A DNA stretch of 64,000 nt, from contig OY783218.1 in assembly GCA_963678705.1 (NCBI GenBank), positions 7,326,152 to 7,390,151 of the forward strand, written 5' to 3'. A program made the translations under genes and the position numbers. This DNA is from Panorpa germanica (lineage: Eukaryota > Arthropoda > Insecta > Mecoptera > Panorpidae). Positions 21,385 to 31,796 of the stretch are shown piece by piece. The first letter of the stretch is position 1. Every line of letters begins with the position of its first letter. The notes below the pieces were generated by a model. That model did not search any database, was not told where the DNA came from, and worked only from the letters and a program-made list of their open reading frames with translations.

Positions 21385-23447
21385 TTAATATATGAAAGTT
21401 TTTTGTAATTATTTATTAACTATGTAACAGAATTATGAACTAATAAATACTATAAAATAATAAAACTAGTAAAAAATATTACGTTATGTGTTTAATGAGT
21501 AAAAATTTAATTAACTAGCATAACAAATCAACACGTATCTATAAAATAAGAAAGCATATGGTGTTGTAGCACTTGCGTGTCATAGTACAATAAATGGTAA
21601 CATAGTAAAAATGACATCCTAATCGATAGCGTATAGATATCTTAATATAGATGTTTAGATGAGCCTATCGGGACCACCCTCGAAAAGGCTTTCAAATTTA
21701 TCATCTGTGAAAAATAATATACACTATAAATAAAATAAAATACATATAATTAAAAAGCTTAAACGTTAAATATATTTAAAAGGTAAATTCAATTGTGTTT
21801 TAATTTTAATTTAAATTAGATAGCATATGGTATAATATGCATAATCATTTCTTCTCCACAAGTTGTAATTTAAATTTTAGTTTTAGGTTTCATTTTAGAG
21901 ATATACATACTTTATACTTTCTAAATTAAAAAATAAATTTATATCCTTGATTATAACCTATATTATTTCAACTAAATTGTAACCTACAAACTGTGACGAT
22001 CTGTCAAAATATTGGCACTAGAAATACTACAAAAAAAGTGATAAATTAAAAGAATACGTTCACAAACGATATTGTCAAAATGGATATTACTGACGTACGA
22101 CGCAATAGCACTGTAGTATAATCTGTAATAATGCAATTTATGATTAAATTATTGAATTAGAAATTAAAACAGAAGCTGGGAAAGGAGCATTAATCATTTT
22201 TATTCACTCGCACATGTTATTTATTGTATCAGTCACTGAATTTGGTAACAATTATTAAAACACACAACGAATGTCACAAATAGTGTAGATGTTGTCAACA
22301 CATTGAATGCACTCCAACAGATGCCGGGAAATAAACCAACCAGAGCACCTGATGAAGTACAATAGACATGTGACAGAATTCCGTTAACGATGTTCATCTT
22401 CTTCTTCTTCTTTACGTCTGTCATTAATAAATATTCACTATTCACCACTAGAGACCACCGCTCGCTGTTACTCAGCCGCCGCTTTTGATGATTTCAATTC
22501 GAATAATCCAATGACACTAAAAATTCAATGACGAGATACAGCGCTCAGAGAGACTATCGTGTAGTTCTGAATGACGAGTGCGCTCTCTCTCTAAATCGAG
22601 GCGTTGATTGGTGCCAGTGGTGGGGTTTTATGACTGTTACCACCTTTTTCCCACTTTTCCTGAAGGTTTATCCACCCTCTGCGCGCGCTACTTCAGGTAC
22701 CTGACTGCCTTAATACATAGTCGAGGTCCCTGTGTAACGCGGGCAGTGAGGGGAATCATTGTTGCGGGTTTACTTCCAAAATCAACAGGTGATTGAGAAA
22801 AAAAAACTATAAAAATTATTAGTTCATGAAACCTAGAGACATAGGTGAATATATAATTAAAATATTTAGGCGTCAAATAGTCTAGTCATATTACATTCAA
22901 ATTTAAAATCAACTCACATATTATTAGTTATACTAGTTTCTATTTTTAAGTACTCCTTTCACCAGAAGCGGATTTAACAGTCTTCTAAAGTATCACGTAA
23001 TGCGTCCATCTTTCCATCTTTAAACTTGGTTCTAATGACACCAAATTTGGTTTCCCATATATGCAATTTTACTTACGTTTTAAAAGGCCCATTATTTTTT
23101 TCTGCGCCCGGGCCTCTATAGAATTTAGTGCAGTGATGACTTTCGCACCACTTTTGCTGTCACATTGGGTGTGCAATTATTGTCCAAGAACTGAAAACGG
23201 TTTCTAAATAAGGTTAAGTACTGATATAAACGTAATGACTGGTTCAAAAACCGGTATTTTAAAAGTATATTTGTATTAATTTCTTTTGATAAATATAATT
23301 GCTAAATATTTTTAATGGTACAATGGTCCTTTTTAACAGGCTAGTTTCAATGAAAGACAAAAACTCAAATTTGGTTTTGATTTGAACAAAATGATCAAAG
23401 TAACAACTGGAATAATTGTTATATTTGTAAAAAACGTAAACTAAACT
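21385..23447. other. Intergenic region with a G+C-rich island at 22440-22790
   Basis: Mostly AT-rich and featureless. Between 22440 and 22790 the sequence is richer in G+C, with CTCTCTCTC and GCGCGCGC tracts, and has overlapping 60-70 codon ORFs on both strands that match nothing I know. It could be a promoter or noncoding exon, and a CAG|GTGATTG on the plus strand at 22787 could be a donor. I support no gene. Confidence 0.3.
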
Positions 23448-23692
23448 AAGGGGCCTATTTTGTAACAGCTTACCTGACGTCTTCTAACTTCTGACGATTT
23501 TTTAAAGGCCTATATTTTTTAAACTAAGCTATGTAAGTTTACGCAAAACTATCAGAAGACCTTAAATAAAGTGCAAAATGGATTCCATAACTTGAAACTG
23601 GCATAAGTAGCCAAATTTGTAAATTATAGACCTTTGAAAAATCGTCAGAAATTAACAAACGTCAGGTAGGCAGTTACAAAATAGGCTTCTAA
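23448..23692 (+). mobile_element. Family F palindromic element, copy F1 (about 245 bp)
   Basis: The left end CTAAGGGGCCTATTTTGTAA and the right end TTACAAAATAGGCTTCTAAG are inverted. Further inside, CTTCTGACGATTTTT is mirrored by AAAAATCGTCAGAA and GGCCTATA by TATAGACC, so nearly the whole element folds as one stem. Non-autonomous. A second copy is at 62090. Confidence 0.75.
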
Positions 23693-24888
23693 GGTTATTG
23701 AAACAGTTTTTCAGTATTTAATGGTCTTGTTTTTACAGTATGAATACTAAGCGGTAGGTGATTTTAATGTTTTCACCTTAGCACACTTAGCAATAATTGT
23801 TCATTTTAACCTCTTAAACCTTTAAATTTAAAAAAACTGTAAGAAAACAAATTATGAATTGCCCCTGTGCAGGTCGGCCCAATTCAATTTTATCTGCTCA
23901 CAGATTTCAAATTACTATTGATGTACCTTTCAAATTGCCCAAAAATGTATTTATTTAGACATTGAAAATTCGGTGTGCCTTCTCCAAATATTTAAGCGTC
24001 ATATTAAGAAGACCACAGAGAACTATGGCAACTATTTTGAGCTAGGGGAGTGAGTATCCACTAAGAAATAAAGAGATACTTCTCTACGCCTCTGAAAATA
24101 TTACGAATATAAAGATAATATGTATAAAACCAATACGATGACACAGTTACCATGAATTTCTCAGAAATGCAAACCTAAAACTCATGGAAATCCTTTTAGT
24201 GGGTTTGTTTACTTACTAAATGCAAATATTTTTAGTATTCCTCATTACAGAACAAAACAATTGTTTCCCAATTTTGTATGATAATGATAACATATTTCTC
24301 TGAAGTCTTATCAGTTAATTCATGTTTCAGTTTGTGAAACGAACGTATTCATGGGGAAACCGTATCAAAATATTCGGTAATATTTCTATTTTCATTTTAG
24401 TATCCTGTGTGCAAACCATACAGTTGTTAGAACCTTAGTCGTGCGAGTTTTTGTTTTAACTATACTCATAATTTGACTTATTAAAACGTATATTAAAGAG
24501 TATTCTTGTACTATTCCTCAATTTTATTATTAATTATTATTGTAGTTCAGAAATACTCTTTTAAAAGTGATTCGTAAAATGTTTCACTTATATAAATCAG
24601 ATCTGTTCGATCACGATCATTGTTCGCAAGACTCAGGAATAGAGCCCCAGAGCACATTTACGGACGTTGTTCTAGTGTCAGCAAACGCACACAAGCATAA
24701 TATTTAACAAATACAAAGTTAAGCAGAGTCCCGATTGAATTTATAAAGCACTTCGTCCGGTACATAGGTATTTCGTATATGCGTATATGCTTTACATGCA
24801 ACTCACATAGCCAGTCAGGACAACGAATATATTTTATTTTATTTTATTAACATTGTGCGTGTGTGTGTTTCTGTGGTTCTTACAGACT
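23693..24888. other. AT-rich intergenic stretch
   Basis: No supported gene. At its right edge TTTCTGTGGTTCTTACAG (24871-24888) looks like a strong splice acceptor leading into the island that follows. Confidence 0.35.
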
Positions 24889-25360
24889 TCGCAAAGCAGT
24901 CAGCAGGCAGCTCGTGGTTGAAATAAAAATCCTCCCGTCTTCAATAACCCCCCTCTTCACCGCCTCACCAATAAAACTTCGTTTTCGCCAAATATGTGGC
25001 CCAAGGCCTCTGACGTCATTCAAAGAGCGAGAGTCGACTGTCTGCGACCTTGGGACCGTTTTTGCAAATATATTGGCACACACACGCGCTTGTATTCATA
25101 TAGCAATGACCGGTCAAAACGCGAAGTAGAGGACACACCAAATACATTGAACGAAACCCAAGCAAGCACAAAGGAACACTGTGAGAGAGCGGTATCACAC
25201 GGTAGAAGGAGCTAACATTGCAAACAAGCAAAAAGATTAAACAAAAGAATATTGTGAAAGTAAAATTTATTGTTAACAAAGTTGACTAGTGCGATGCAAT
25301 CATGGCGCTGGCTGGTGTTTGTGTTTCCATGCAAGGGGCACAAAGGAATATCATGCCGAA
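24889..25360 (+). other. Exon-like island: possible 5' exon of an unidentified gene
   Basis: A pyrimidine-rich acceptor (ending 24888) is followed by about 410 bp of G+C-richer sequence, then ATG at 25302 in fair context (AATCATGG). It opens a 19-codon reading frame (MALAGVCVSMQ...) that runs into a possible donor GAA|GTAGGT at 25361; without splicing it stops one codon later. Several ORFs of 67-88 codons overlap here on both strands and match nothing I know. The evidence is the splice-like signals and composition only; no downstream exon in matching phase was found. Confidence 0.25.
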
Positions 25361-26234
25361 GTAGGTGTTCGTCGATTTAAAATATTGTGTTCATTTTTTT
25401 TGTTGTTTAAAGTCGGCCAACAGTTTTTATAATGTCGAGGTCTCCCTATATACATTTGTCCCATTTTTTCAGATGATACATCCCTTTCTTAACATCTACA
25501 TACGATTTCAAAGTGATAGCTTTTTTTTGATAACACTCTTTTCATGGTACTTCTTTTTTCTTTAAATAGCGTATTGTAATATTAAATATATTGTAGAACA
25601 TGGTCGCGTATATCTCTTGTTCATTAAACATATCTTAAAAAGAGAAAACTGTTTAAAAGTTGACTTAAAAAATTATCATCCTTAGCTAACAAAACAATAG
25701 AGATTGAAATATTATTTGAATAGCTTCAATGAGAGTAACACTAACAATTTTGTACAAGTACAAAGACAGTCTTGTTTTAAATGCGTTCTGAATATCTGAA
25801 TGTAGTGCCATGAGACATATTTTTCTCTAGTGTGCTCCCAGCTTTATTAAACTATGTGAGTTATATTTCACACAATCAAATAAAGAAGGATGCCTATTTT
25901 TGTTCAGATTTAGGGCGAATTAAGCCTAAACTATTAATATATTTCTTTTCATGATTCAAAAGAGTCAAAAAGAACTTTCTAATAATCTATAAATAAGGTC
26001 ATTTTATGATTCTAATAGCTGTACTTTATATTATATTTAGATAGCATTTGTAGTAATAATAACAAATTATGTACCCAATTTATCAACTCAAACCCAATTA
26101 CAATTTAATTTTTTCTCGAAAATAAAAACATTTTCTTCATTGTTTTACGGCGCTTTCAATTTTTAAATCATATTCTCCGAAAATAATAATTAATTTTGTA
26201 TAATAGTTAAATGAGTAATTACAAAATTATAGTA
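25361..26234. other. AT-rich intergenic stretch
   Basis: I see no gene, RNA or repeat that I can support. Confidence 0.35.
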
Positions 26235-26485
26235 CAGTAAAATCACTTTAATCCGGCATTCTACAATTAAGCAAATTTAGCAATTCATTTTGTACCGGCA
26301 TGTATTTTTTTGAAACCCACCGTACTTGTAAGAAGCACAAAATATTCTTTCGGAAATAATATATCTAGGTATACACATCAAATAAATGTTTTAATCGTTT
26401 GCATTTTTATCTAGTGACTTATCTTTGGTATTTCCGTAAAATCTATATTGACGTATCGCTAATCCGGATTAAAGAGAGATTACTG
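26235..26485 (+). mobile_element. Pogo/Tigger-like short TIR element (251 bp)
   Basis: The left end CAGTAAAATCACTTTAATCC follows a TA at 26233-26234. The right end, read inverted, is CAGTAATCTCTCTTTAATCC. These termini are typical of pogo-group elements, which insert at TA. No ORF, so it is a non-autonomous derivative. The right-hand TA is not preserved. Confidence 0.7.
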
Positions 26486-26519
26486 CTTAACAATTTCACA
26501 TGTGGTAATGTACAAATCA

Positions 26520-26640
26520 TTTATTTTATGGGCCACTTTATTGTTAGTACCCCCTGTACATAACTGATGTATTTTTTTAATTCAATTTGTTTAACGTCGG
26601 CCTATTTCCGATGCTGAGTCCTATCATAGAACGTCCACTG
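26520..26640 (-). repeat. Dispersed repeat H, copy H1
   Basis: Shares, in reverse, the block AGCATCGGAAATAGGCCGAC and the following TTAAA with H3 at 62940, and more loosely with H2 at 40830. Upstream is a trace of a TACAGGGGGTAC-type terminus. The class is unknown. Confidence 0.5.
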
Positions 26641-28521
26641 TGTCGTCCAAAACTGATACAACGTTTTTCTGAAATTTGAACTTGAAACGCAACGAAATAT
26701 TTTTGCCGAATACTTCCCCATTGAATTATTTTCCGTTCAATTGATATTTAAGTAATACAATTAACTGACTCGGCAAATACATTCAGCAATAGATTTGTTA
26801 TTTAATAATTTGTTTAAATATGAATAATTTTTGGTCAAACTTTTATATAACTAATAAATAATGAAATATATAAGTTTATAGGATGCTATAAAACCTTCAA
26901 TCAAGCAATATGAACATTTTGATCAAAGTCAGCGTGTATTTAATTTCAATGAATCAATGAGTCAAATAAAATAACCTAGCCCAAATTGTGACGTGTAATC
27001 TCGGCTGATGTGCTAATGGGCGGAACGCAGCACAACGAGAACTGTTCATGAGTTATCAAGTAAAAACATGACGAAAACATTTTCAAATATTGCATTAACG
27101 ATAATGAGAATAGAAACTTCATTTTACTTAGAAAATGTACAAGGTGATTGATTATTATACTGAGTATAGCAAATGGAGAACCTGCATATCACAGTTCTGG
27201 GAATGCAACATCTAACGTGCTGAAAAATTGACATAAGACTGTCTAAACGTATCAACTACATAAACATAACTTCCTTAATACTATAGTGGGCTGGCTTAGT
27301 TTAAATAACTTGATCAAGCCAATATATATGGGCGAATATTTAACCTAGGATAACTTTGATTAAAAATAGAATGACAAATCAGATGCTTCAGTAAAAATAC
27401 ATCTAAATTAGTAGTCCAAGTCTATTGACCATAAGAAGATATTACGGGGCCATTTGAAGCTCTCAATATAAAACATAAAACAGGGCCATGGTCAGCTGGT
27501 TGCTACCAACAGAAAACGATATAAAGAATAATTCAAGGGAACGCACTCCATTTCTTGTTGCTACCAAAAAAAATACTGAATACCATACACTGGTGGAGAT
27601 ACTCTTTATGTATTTTGTACTGTAACGAATAGAATAACTCAAGGACAAATTCGTAATGAAATGACAAAAGAAATCAAAAAGCCACTTATAAGAGTTCCCA
27701 CATTCAATAAGTATTTTAACGACTTTATTAGATTCGTTATTCTCAATAAGCTGACTTAAAAATGTCACCATGCGGGCTGGGGCTGGTCTGCATTGTCGGT
27801 TGCTTAATTAATCATTAGCCTTTGTTATTTGAATTAATACTAAATTTCATGAATCTTTTCAACATTTCTATATTAGTAACAGAGCCGTATTCTGATGGAG
27901 GCGGTCGAAAATTATGACTAGATACAATACATTTCGCGTGAGATCTTAAGAACGCCCTGCCCGAACATAGACACATTGAATTTATACTAAACACAATTGA
28001 TTTCGCATTGTGCTAAAAATTGAAAGGCCTGACTCAGTTTTATTTTGTTTGTGAACAAAATTATCCAGTATCTAAACAATATTGATTAATAAAGTTAAAC
28101 AAATCATTAACGCAACTATCAACGGCGTTTTCCTGTACATAGCTACTTTTTAAATAAAATTTGTAAAGTACTTAAGTACCCTTTTTTTAATTTTCTATTT
28201 ACCATACCACGTTTTATCTATTCTAATATTTAAGGAAGAGAAAATTTAGTTACTTGGCCACGTGGTCACAAAATAATAGAGTATATTGCAGCGGTATTAG
28301 CCGTTTAAATATTTTTACTTAAAATAAAATCTTTGCAAATTTAAAATGGCTGTTATGACGTATGTTTCGCACAATTTAAAACTAACCTAAAATAAAAACT
28401 AAAAGTATTTCTACTTAAAGAAAATCTTTTATATATCTTAAACTAAATATAACGAATATTTTAAGATATACTCACATAATTAAAAATAATTATACACTTT
28501 GCTTTAAATTAAGACACTAAT
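26641..28521. other. AT-rich intergenic stretch
   Basis: Includes a 102-codon minus-strand ORF (27463..27771) rich in hydrophobic residues and Ser but without recognisable family or supporting signals. I support nothing here. Confidence 0.35.
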
Positions 28522-28779
28522 TTTATTTTACTTTTAATTATAATATAAAAAAAAACTGACGTGGGGTTTAACACAGAATTATGCACAAATATCAAAGCAC
28601 GTTGGACCATATTCCCAGCAGGTTGAAACTTGTCTGGATAAAAGCTGAATAAGAACTGAATATGTGAAACCACAAGCGTTGGAACAAAAAGGACCAAGAG
28701 AATATATGTTGTTAGTGTGTGAGTGAGGTCTGCATCTGCGTTCAGCACCCCGACCCCGAGAACCGCCACCACGCAACTA
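28522..28779 (-). other. Possible terminal exon of a cysteine-rich peptide gene
   Basis: On the minus strand a frame opens after a TAG at about 28779 (which is also a possible AG acceptor, ACTTTGTAG) and ends at TAA 28579. The last 60 residues hold six Cys spaced C-x15-C-x3-C-x17-C-x6-C-x3-C, including SLGPFCSNACGF and STCWEYGPTCFDICA. A reverse-complement AATAAA at 28522-28527 lies about 50 bp past the stop, as expected for a last exon. In another frame the same DNA begins with a signal-peptide-like MKYLFAKCIELCSCVVAVLG. No family is recognised. It may be a secreted peptide or chance. Confidence 0.25.
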
Positions 28780-28869
28780 CAAAGTTCGATGCATTTCGCG
28801 AATAAGTACTTCACTGGTAAATCCCAATCCGAATCCGAAACCGAATGACGATTCCAACAAAGAGGCCAC

Positions 28870-29790
28870 TAAGTTTTAGCAGGAAATTATGTCTAGTCGA
28901 ATTGGTACTTAATTTTTTTTAAGTATTAAATAGCATTTATATATTATCTTACACGTCATATAGTTTATTGTATTAGTAATAATTATTATTTTAGTTGTGT
29001 ATAAATCGGTTATCATTATTCGTTAATCATATATTTATTTAATGAATCATCTAGAGCAAAGTAATTATAGACATTGTCAAAACAAAGCAGCATTGTAACA
29101 GTAAACCCCCCTTTAACACGGGTTCCTGTAGTGCGAATTTATTCAGCGCAAATAAAATATCACATGACTCATATTCTCCAAAAACGATTTCTTGTAAAAT
29201 ATCCCACTGTCAAAAAAATGGGGTGCATATATTGTATATTAATAATAAATAATACGAACGTGGATTAATAAGAGAAGTTAACATTACCATCTTTCAAACG
29301 ACACCATACAAAATTTCACCGCTGCCTAATAAGTTTATGATAAGCTTAGAAAATATAACTCAGATTCGGATAACCGAACCCGAAGACATATATATCATCG
29401 TTAAAATCATTACTCTCGTCCACTGTGTACTAAAATAATAAAACTTATTAGGCAGCAGTGTAGTTCTTATATACGAGTCTTAAGGCGTCCGCACATGAGG
29501 CGACTGGTTGCAAACCTTAGCGCCGAATCTACCCGAACCGAATGAGAATGGAACTGTGTTGTTAGTGAGAGAACGAACGTGTATACGAGTGAGAGGAAAC
29601 ACACGGCACGAACGAAACTAAACTGGTAGTCGAGCCGTGTTTCGTGACTCTATAGAATTTTTAACAAAGGGGATTTTATTGTGTCGTATTTGTATGTATT
29701 TAAATACTTTTGAATAGTCTTTGTGCACATGTCTGCTCATGATGTCACCATCAAAAGCATGTCCTGCGACACACAAACACAGCCGCCCAA
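28870..29790. other. AT-rich intergenic stretch
   Basis: Near 29480-29650 a G+C-richer patch begins TTAAGGCGTCCGCACATGAG and may be the end of a DNA element whose partner I cannot find. Otherwise nothing supported. Confidence 0.3.
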
Positions 29791-29794
29791 AACA

Positions 29795-29980
29795 TGCTCA
29801 AAACCAGTTCAATGGAGAAGTAAATAAAAGACACACACACACAAACACAGACGACAATCAACTGGAAAGAAGCGAAAGAAATTAATTTGATTTTCAAAAA
29901 CACGAGCGTTGTGTCAAAATTTCAAGCCAATCGACCGACTACTTTTCGAGTTTTGCAAGCACAAACATACGCAGGCTAAA
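29795..29980 (+). repeat. Dispersed repeat D, copy D2
   Basis: Contains the D core TGTGTCAAAATTTCAAGCCA followed by TCGACCGACTACTTTTCGAG and TTTTGCAAGCACAAACATACG. Upstream is an (AC)-rich tract. The same core is at 531..695 (inverted) and 40551..40745. This resembles the 3' part of an RTE-type LINE or SINE. Confidence 0.65.
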
Positions 29981-30734
29981 TTTCTATATATATAGAAGAT
30001 AATTTCGTATAAAATTAATACACAAATATGTCTAAAATACAATTAATTTTTAATCAAAATTATGACCCTTATGCATACCTGTCATAAGAGTCATTATCTA
30101 GCAATGATTTAACTCCGCTAAACATAACCTACAAATGTTTTAGGCTTAAATATATTTGATAATTATTATAAAATTGATGAACCGTTTAAGAAACAGTGGT
30201 CTACGTAATATTAGCTTCACGAAACACAAGGACACAATGTGCAAATTTTATTAGGTAATTTTCTATACTTTCATTTAATACATACATATTTTAATGGCCT
30301 TACTTAAATTTGCAATATATATTGAGATTCAAGGATTTGTTAAAATACGACTAACAGTGTCGTATATGTCCAATAAGACGGACGGACGACTACAGGACCT
30401 TGGTACCAGTTAAACAATATATTCTCAGCTTAAGATTCGTATAAGATTTGCTAGTTCTCCTTACTAATCACTAATAATAATTAAATATTATTAAAACATA
30501 AATCTTTTCAAATCATTATTGTTTTAAAATGTAAAACAATTATAGAGTGTATCAATAAGAGCTGACTACTTTCAATTTCACGTAATTCTGCTTAATGGCC
30601 ATTTTGGCGTTTGAAATTTGCCATATATAATCTAGACAACATGGAAAATTTATCTACAGAATCATTTTCTCGTTTCCAGATTCCGATTGCATTTTATCCA
30701 GTGTAACTTTGTTGCAGATTCTATACTTATCTGT

Positions 30735-30963
30735 ACAGTTATATCTGTCAGTATATATCTGTCTCTGTTACACTTTAATGACTTATTTGCAACTTCATTC
30801 AATACTAGTAAGGTAGTGAGGCCAGGTGAAGTGATTTTGCCATTTGTAGTTCATATCACTGACATTTCTTTGAACGAGTGAAATCAAATTGAATTGTTTC
30901 ATGACAAAAACATCATACGCATCTTCAATATGATGTCAAAGTGACTGCAAAATATTTACTAGG
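30735..30963 (-). mobile_element. Family E element, worn copy E5
   Basis: Aligns by eye with E3 (57215): GCCATTTGTAG, TTTCATGACAAAAACATCAT, ATCTTCAATATGATGTCAAA and GCAAAATATTTACTAGG. The left terminus is no longer recognisable. It is older than the copies near 57 kb. Confidence 0.5.
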
Positions 30964-31178
30964 TTATGTCAGCCTATTTGCTATTTCTTTAATTTGTTTA
31001 TAGAACAAGGGTGGTCAAAACTTTGCAATCGAATTTTAAACAATTTTCTAAAGGTAAACGTCACTATGTTTTGTATCTTATTTTTATATTTTTACGTTTA
31101 AAATCAAGGAGGATGAGTATTTCTTTTTTTGGAGCTGAACTCGGTATATATATATCTAGGCGAATTGAATACTGAACC

Positions 31179-31202
31179 AGAGAGAGAGAGAGAGAGAGAG
31201 AG
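31179..31202. repeat. (GA)n microsatellite
   Basis: About 12 perfect AG repeats. Confidence 0.95.
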
Positions 31203-31344
31203 ATAGTGAGATGGGAATCATGTGTACACACATATCCGAGTAAAGACAGACGCTTAAGCACTGAATATGGGAAAGTGTCTAAACCTTAATGAGCTATAGT
31301 GCTTAAATTTTGCGCGCACATTTATTTAAAAATATATAAATATA

Positions 31345-31679
31345 CTAGCTGTCCCGGCCACGCGTTGCTGTGACTAACGTTTTTGTCATATTACATTACA
31401 TAGCGCCATCTATTGAATATTTACTCAATCTAGTCAACAGAATATTTACTCAATCTAGTCAACAGATGTCGCCATCATCGTCGCCAGATGTCATATGTCA
31501 TATACAGATAATTAATAGACAATTAATAGATATTGCAATCATAAATTGAGATGTAAGCTATCCTATCTTTCAAGTTGGATCAAACTGCACCCAGTGTACA
31601 AATTTGATTAAAATCGGTTAAGTAGTTTAGGCGTCCATCGCGGAGGAACAACGTGACACGTAATTTATATATATTAAGA
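31345..31679 (+). repeat. Dispersed repeat C, copy C2
   Basis: Almost identical to C1 at 21058 over its whole length, including the doubled TTTACTCAATCTAGTCAACA block. It differs mainly in a short AT-rich segment near 31495-31530. It abuts the truncated end of the BEL/Pao fossil. Confidence 0.75.
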
Positions 31680-31796
31680 AGATTAAGAAGATATAAATTT
31701 CAAGAGCACGAGTTTTGTAAATATGTAACTACTTAATACTTCTTAGAAAAAGATAGCAATAAGACCTGGACGATTTCTTAGAATACAACGCAAAAG

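Noticed and set aside
22233-22448. 71-codon minus-strand ORF with a hydrophobic segment (GALVGLFPGICWSAFNVL)
   Set aside because: Looks like a small membrane protein, but I recognise no family and see no TATA, splice or poly(A) support; kept only as part of the island finding.
28579-28776. Eclosion-hormone-like reading of the Cys-rich frame
   Set aside because: Only GPxCxxAC is shared; the Cys spacing and the rest do not fit eclosion hormone.
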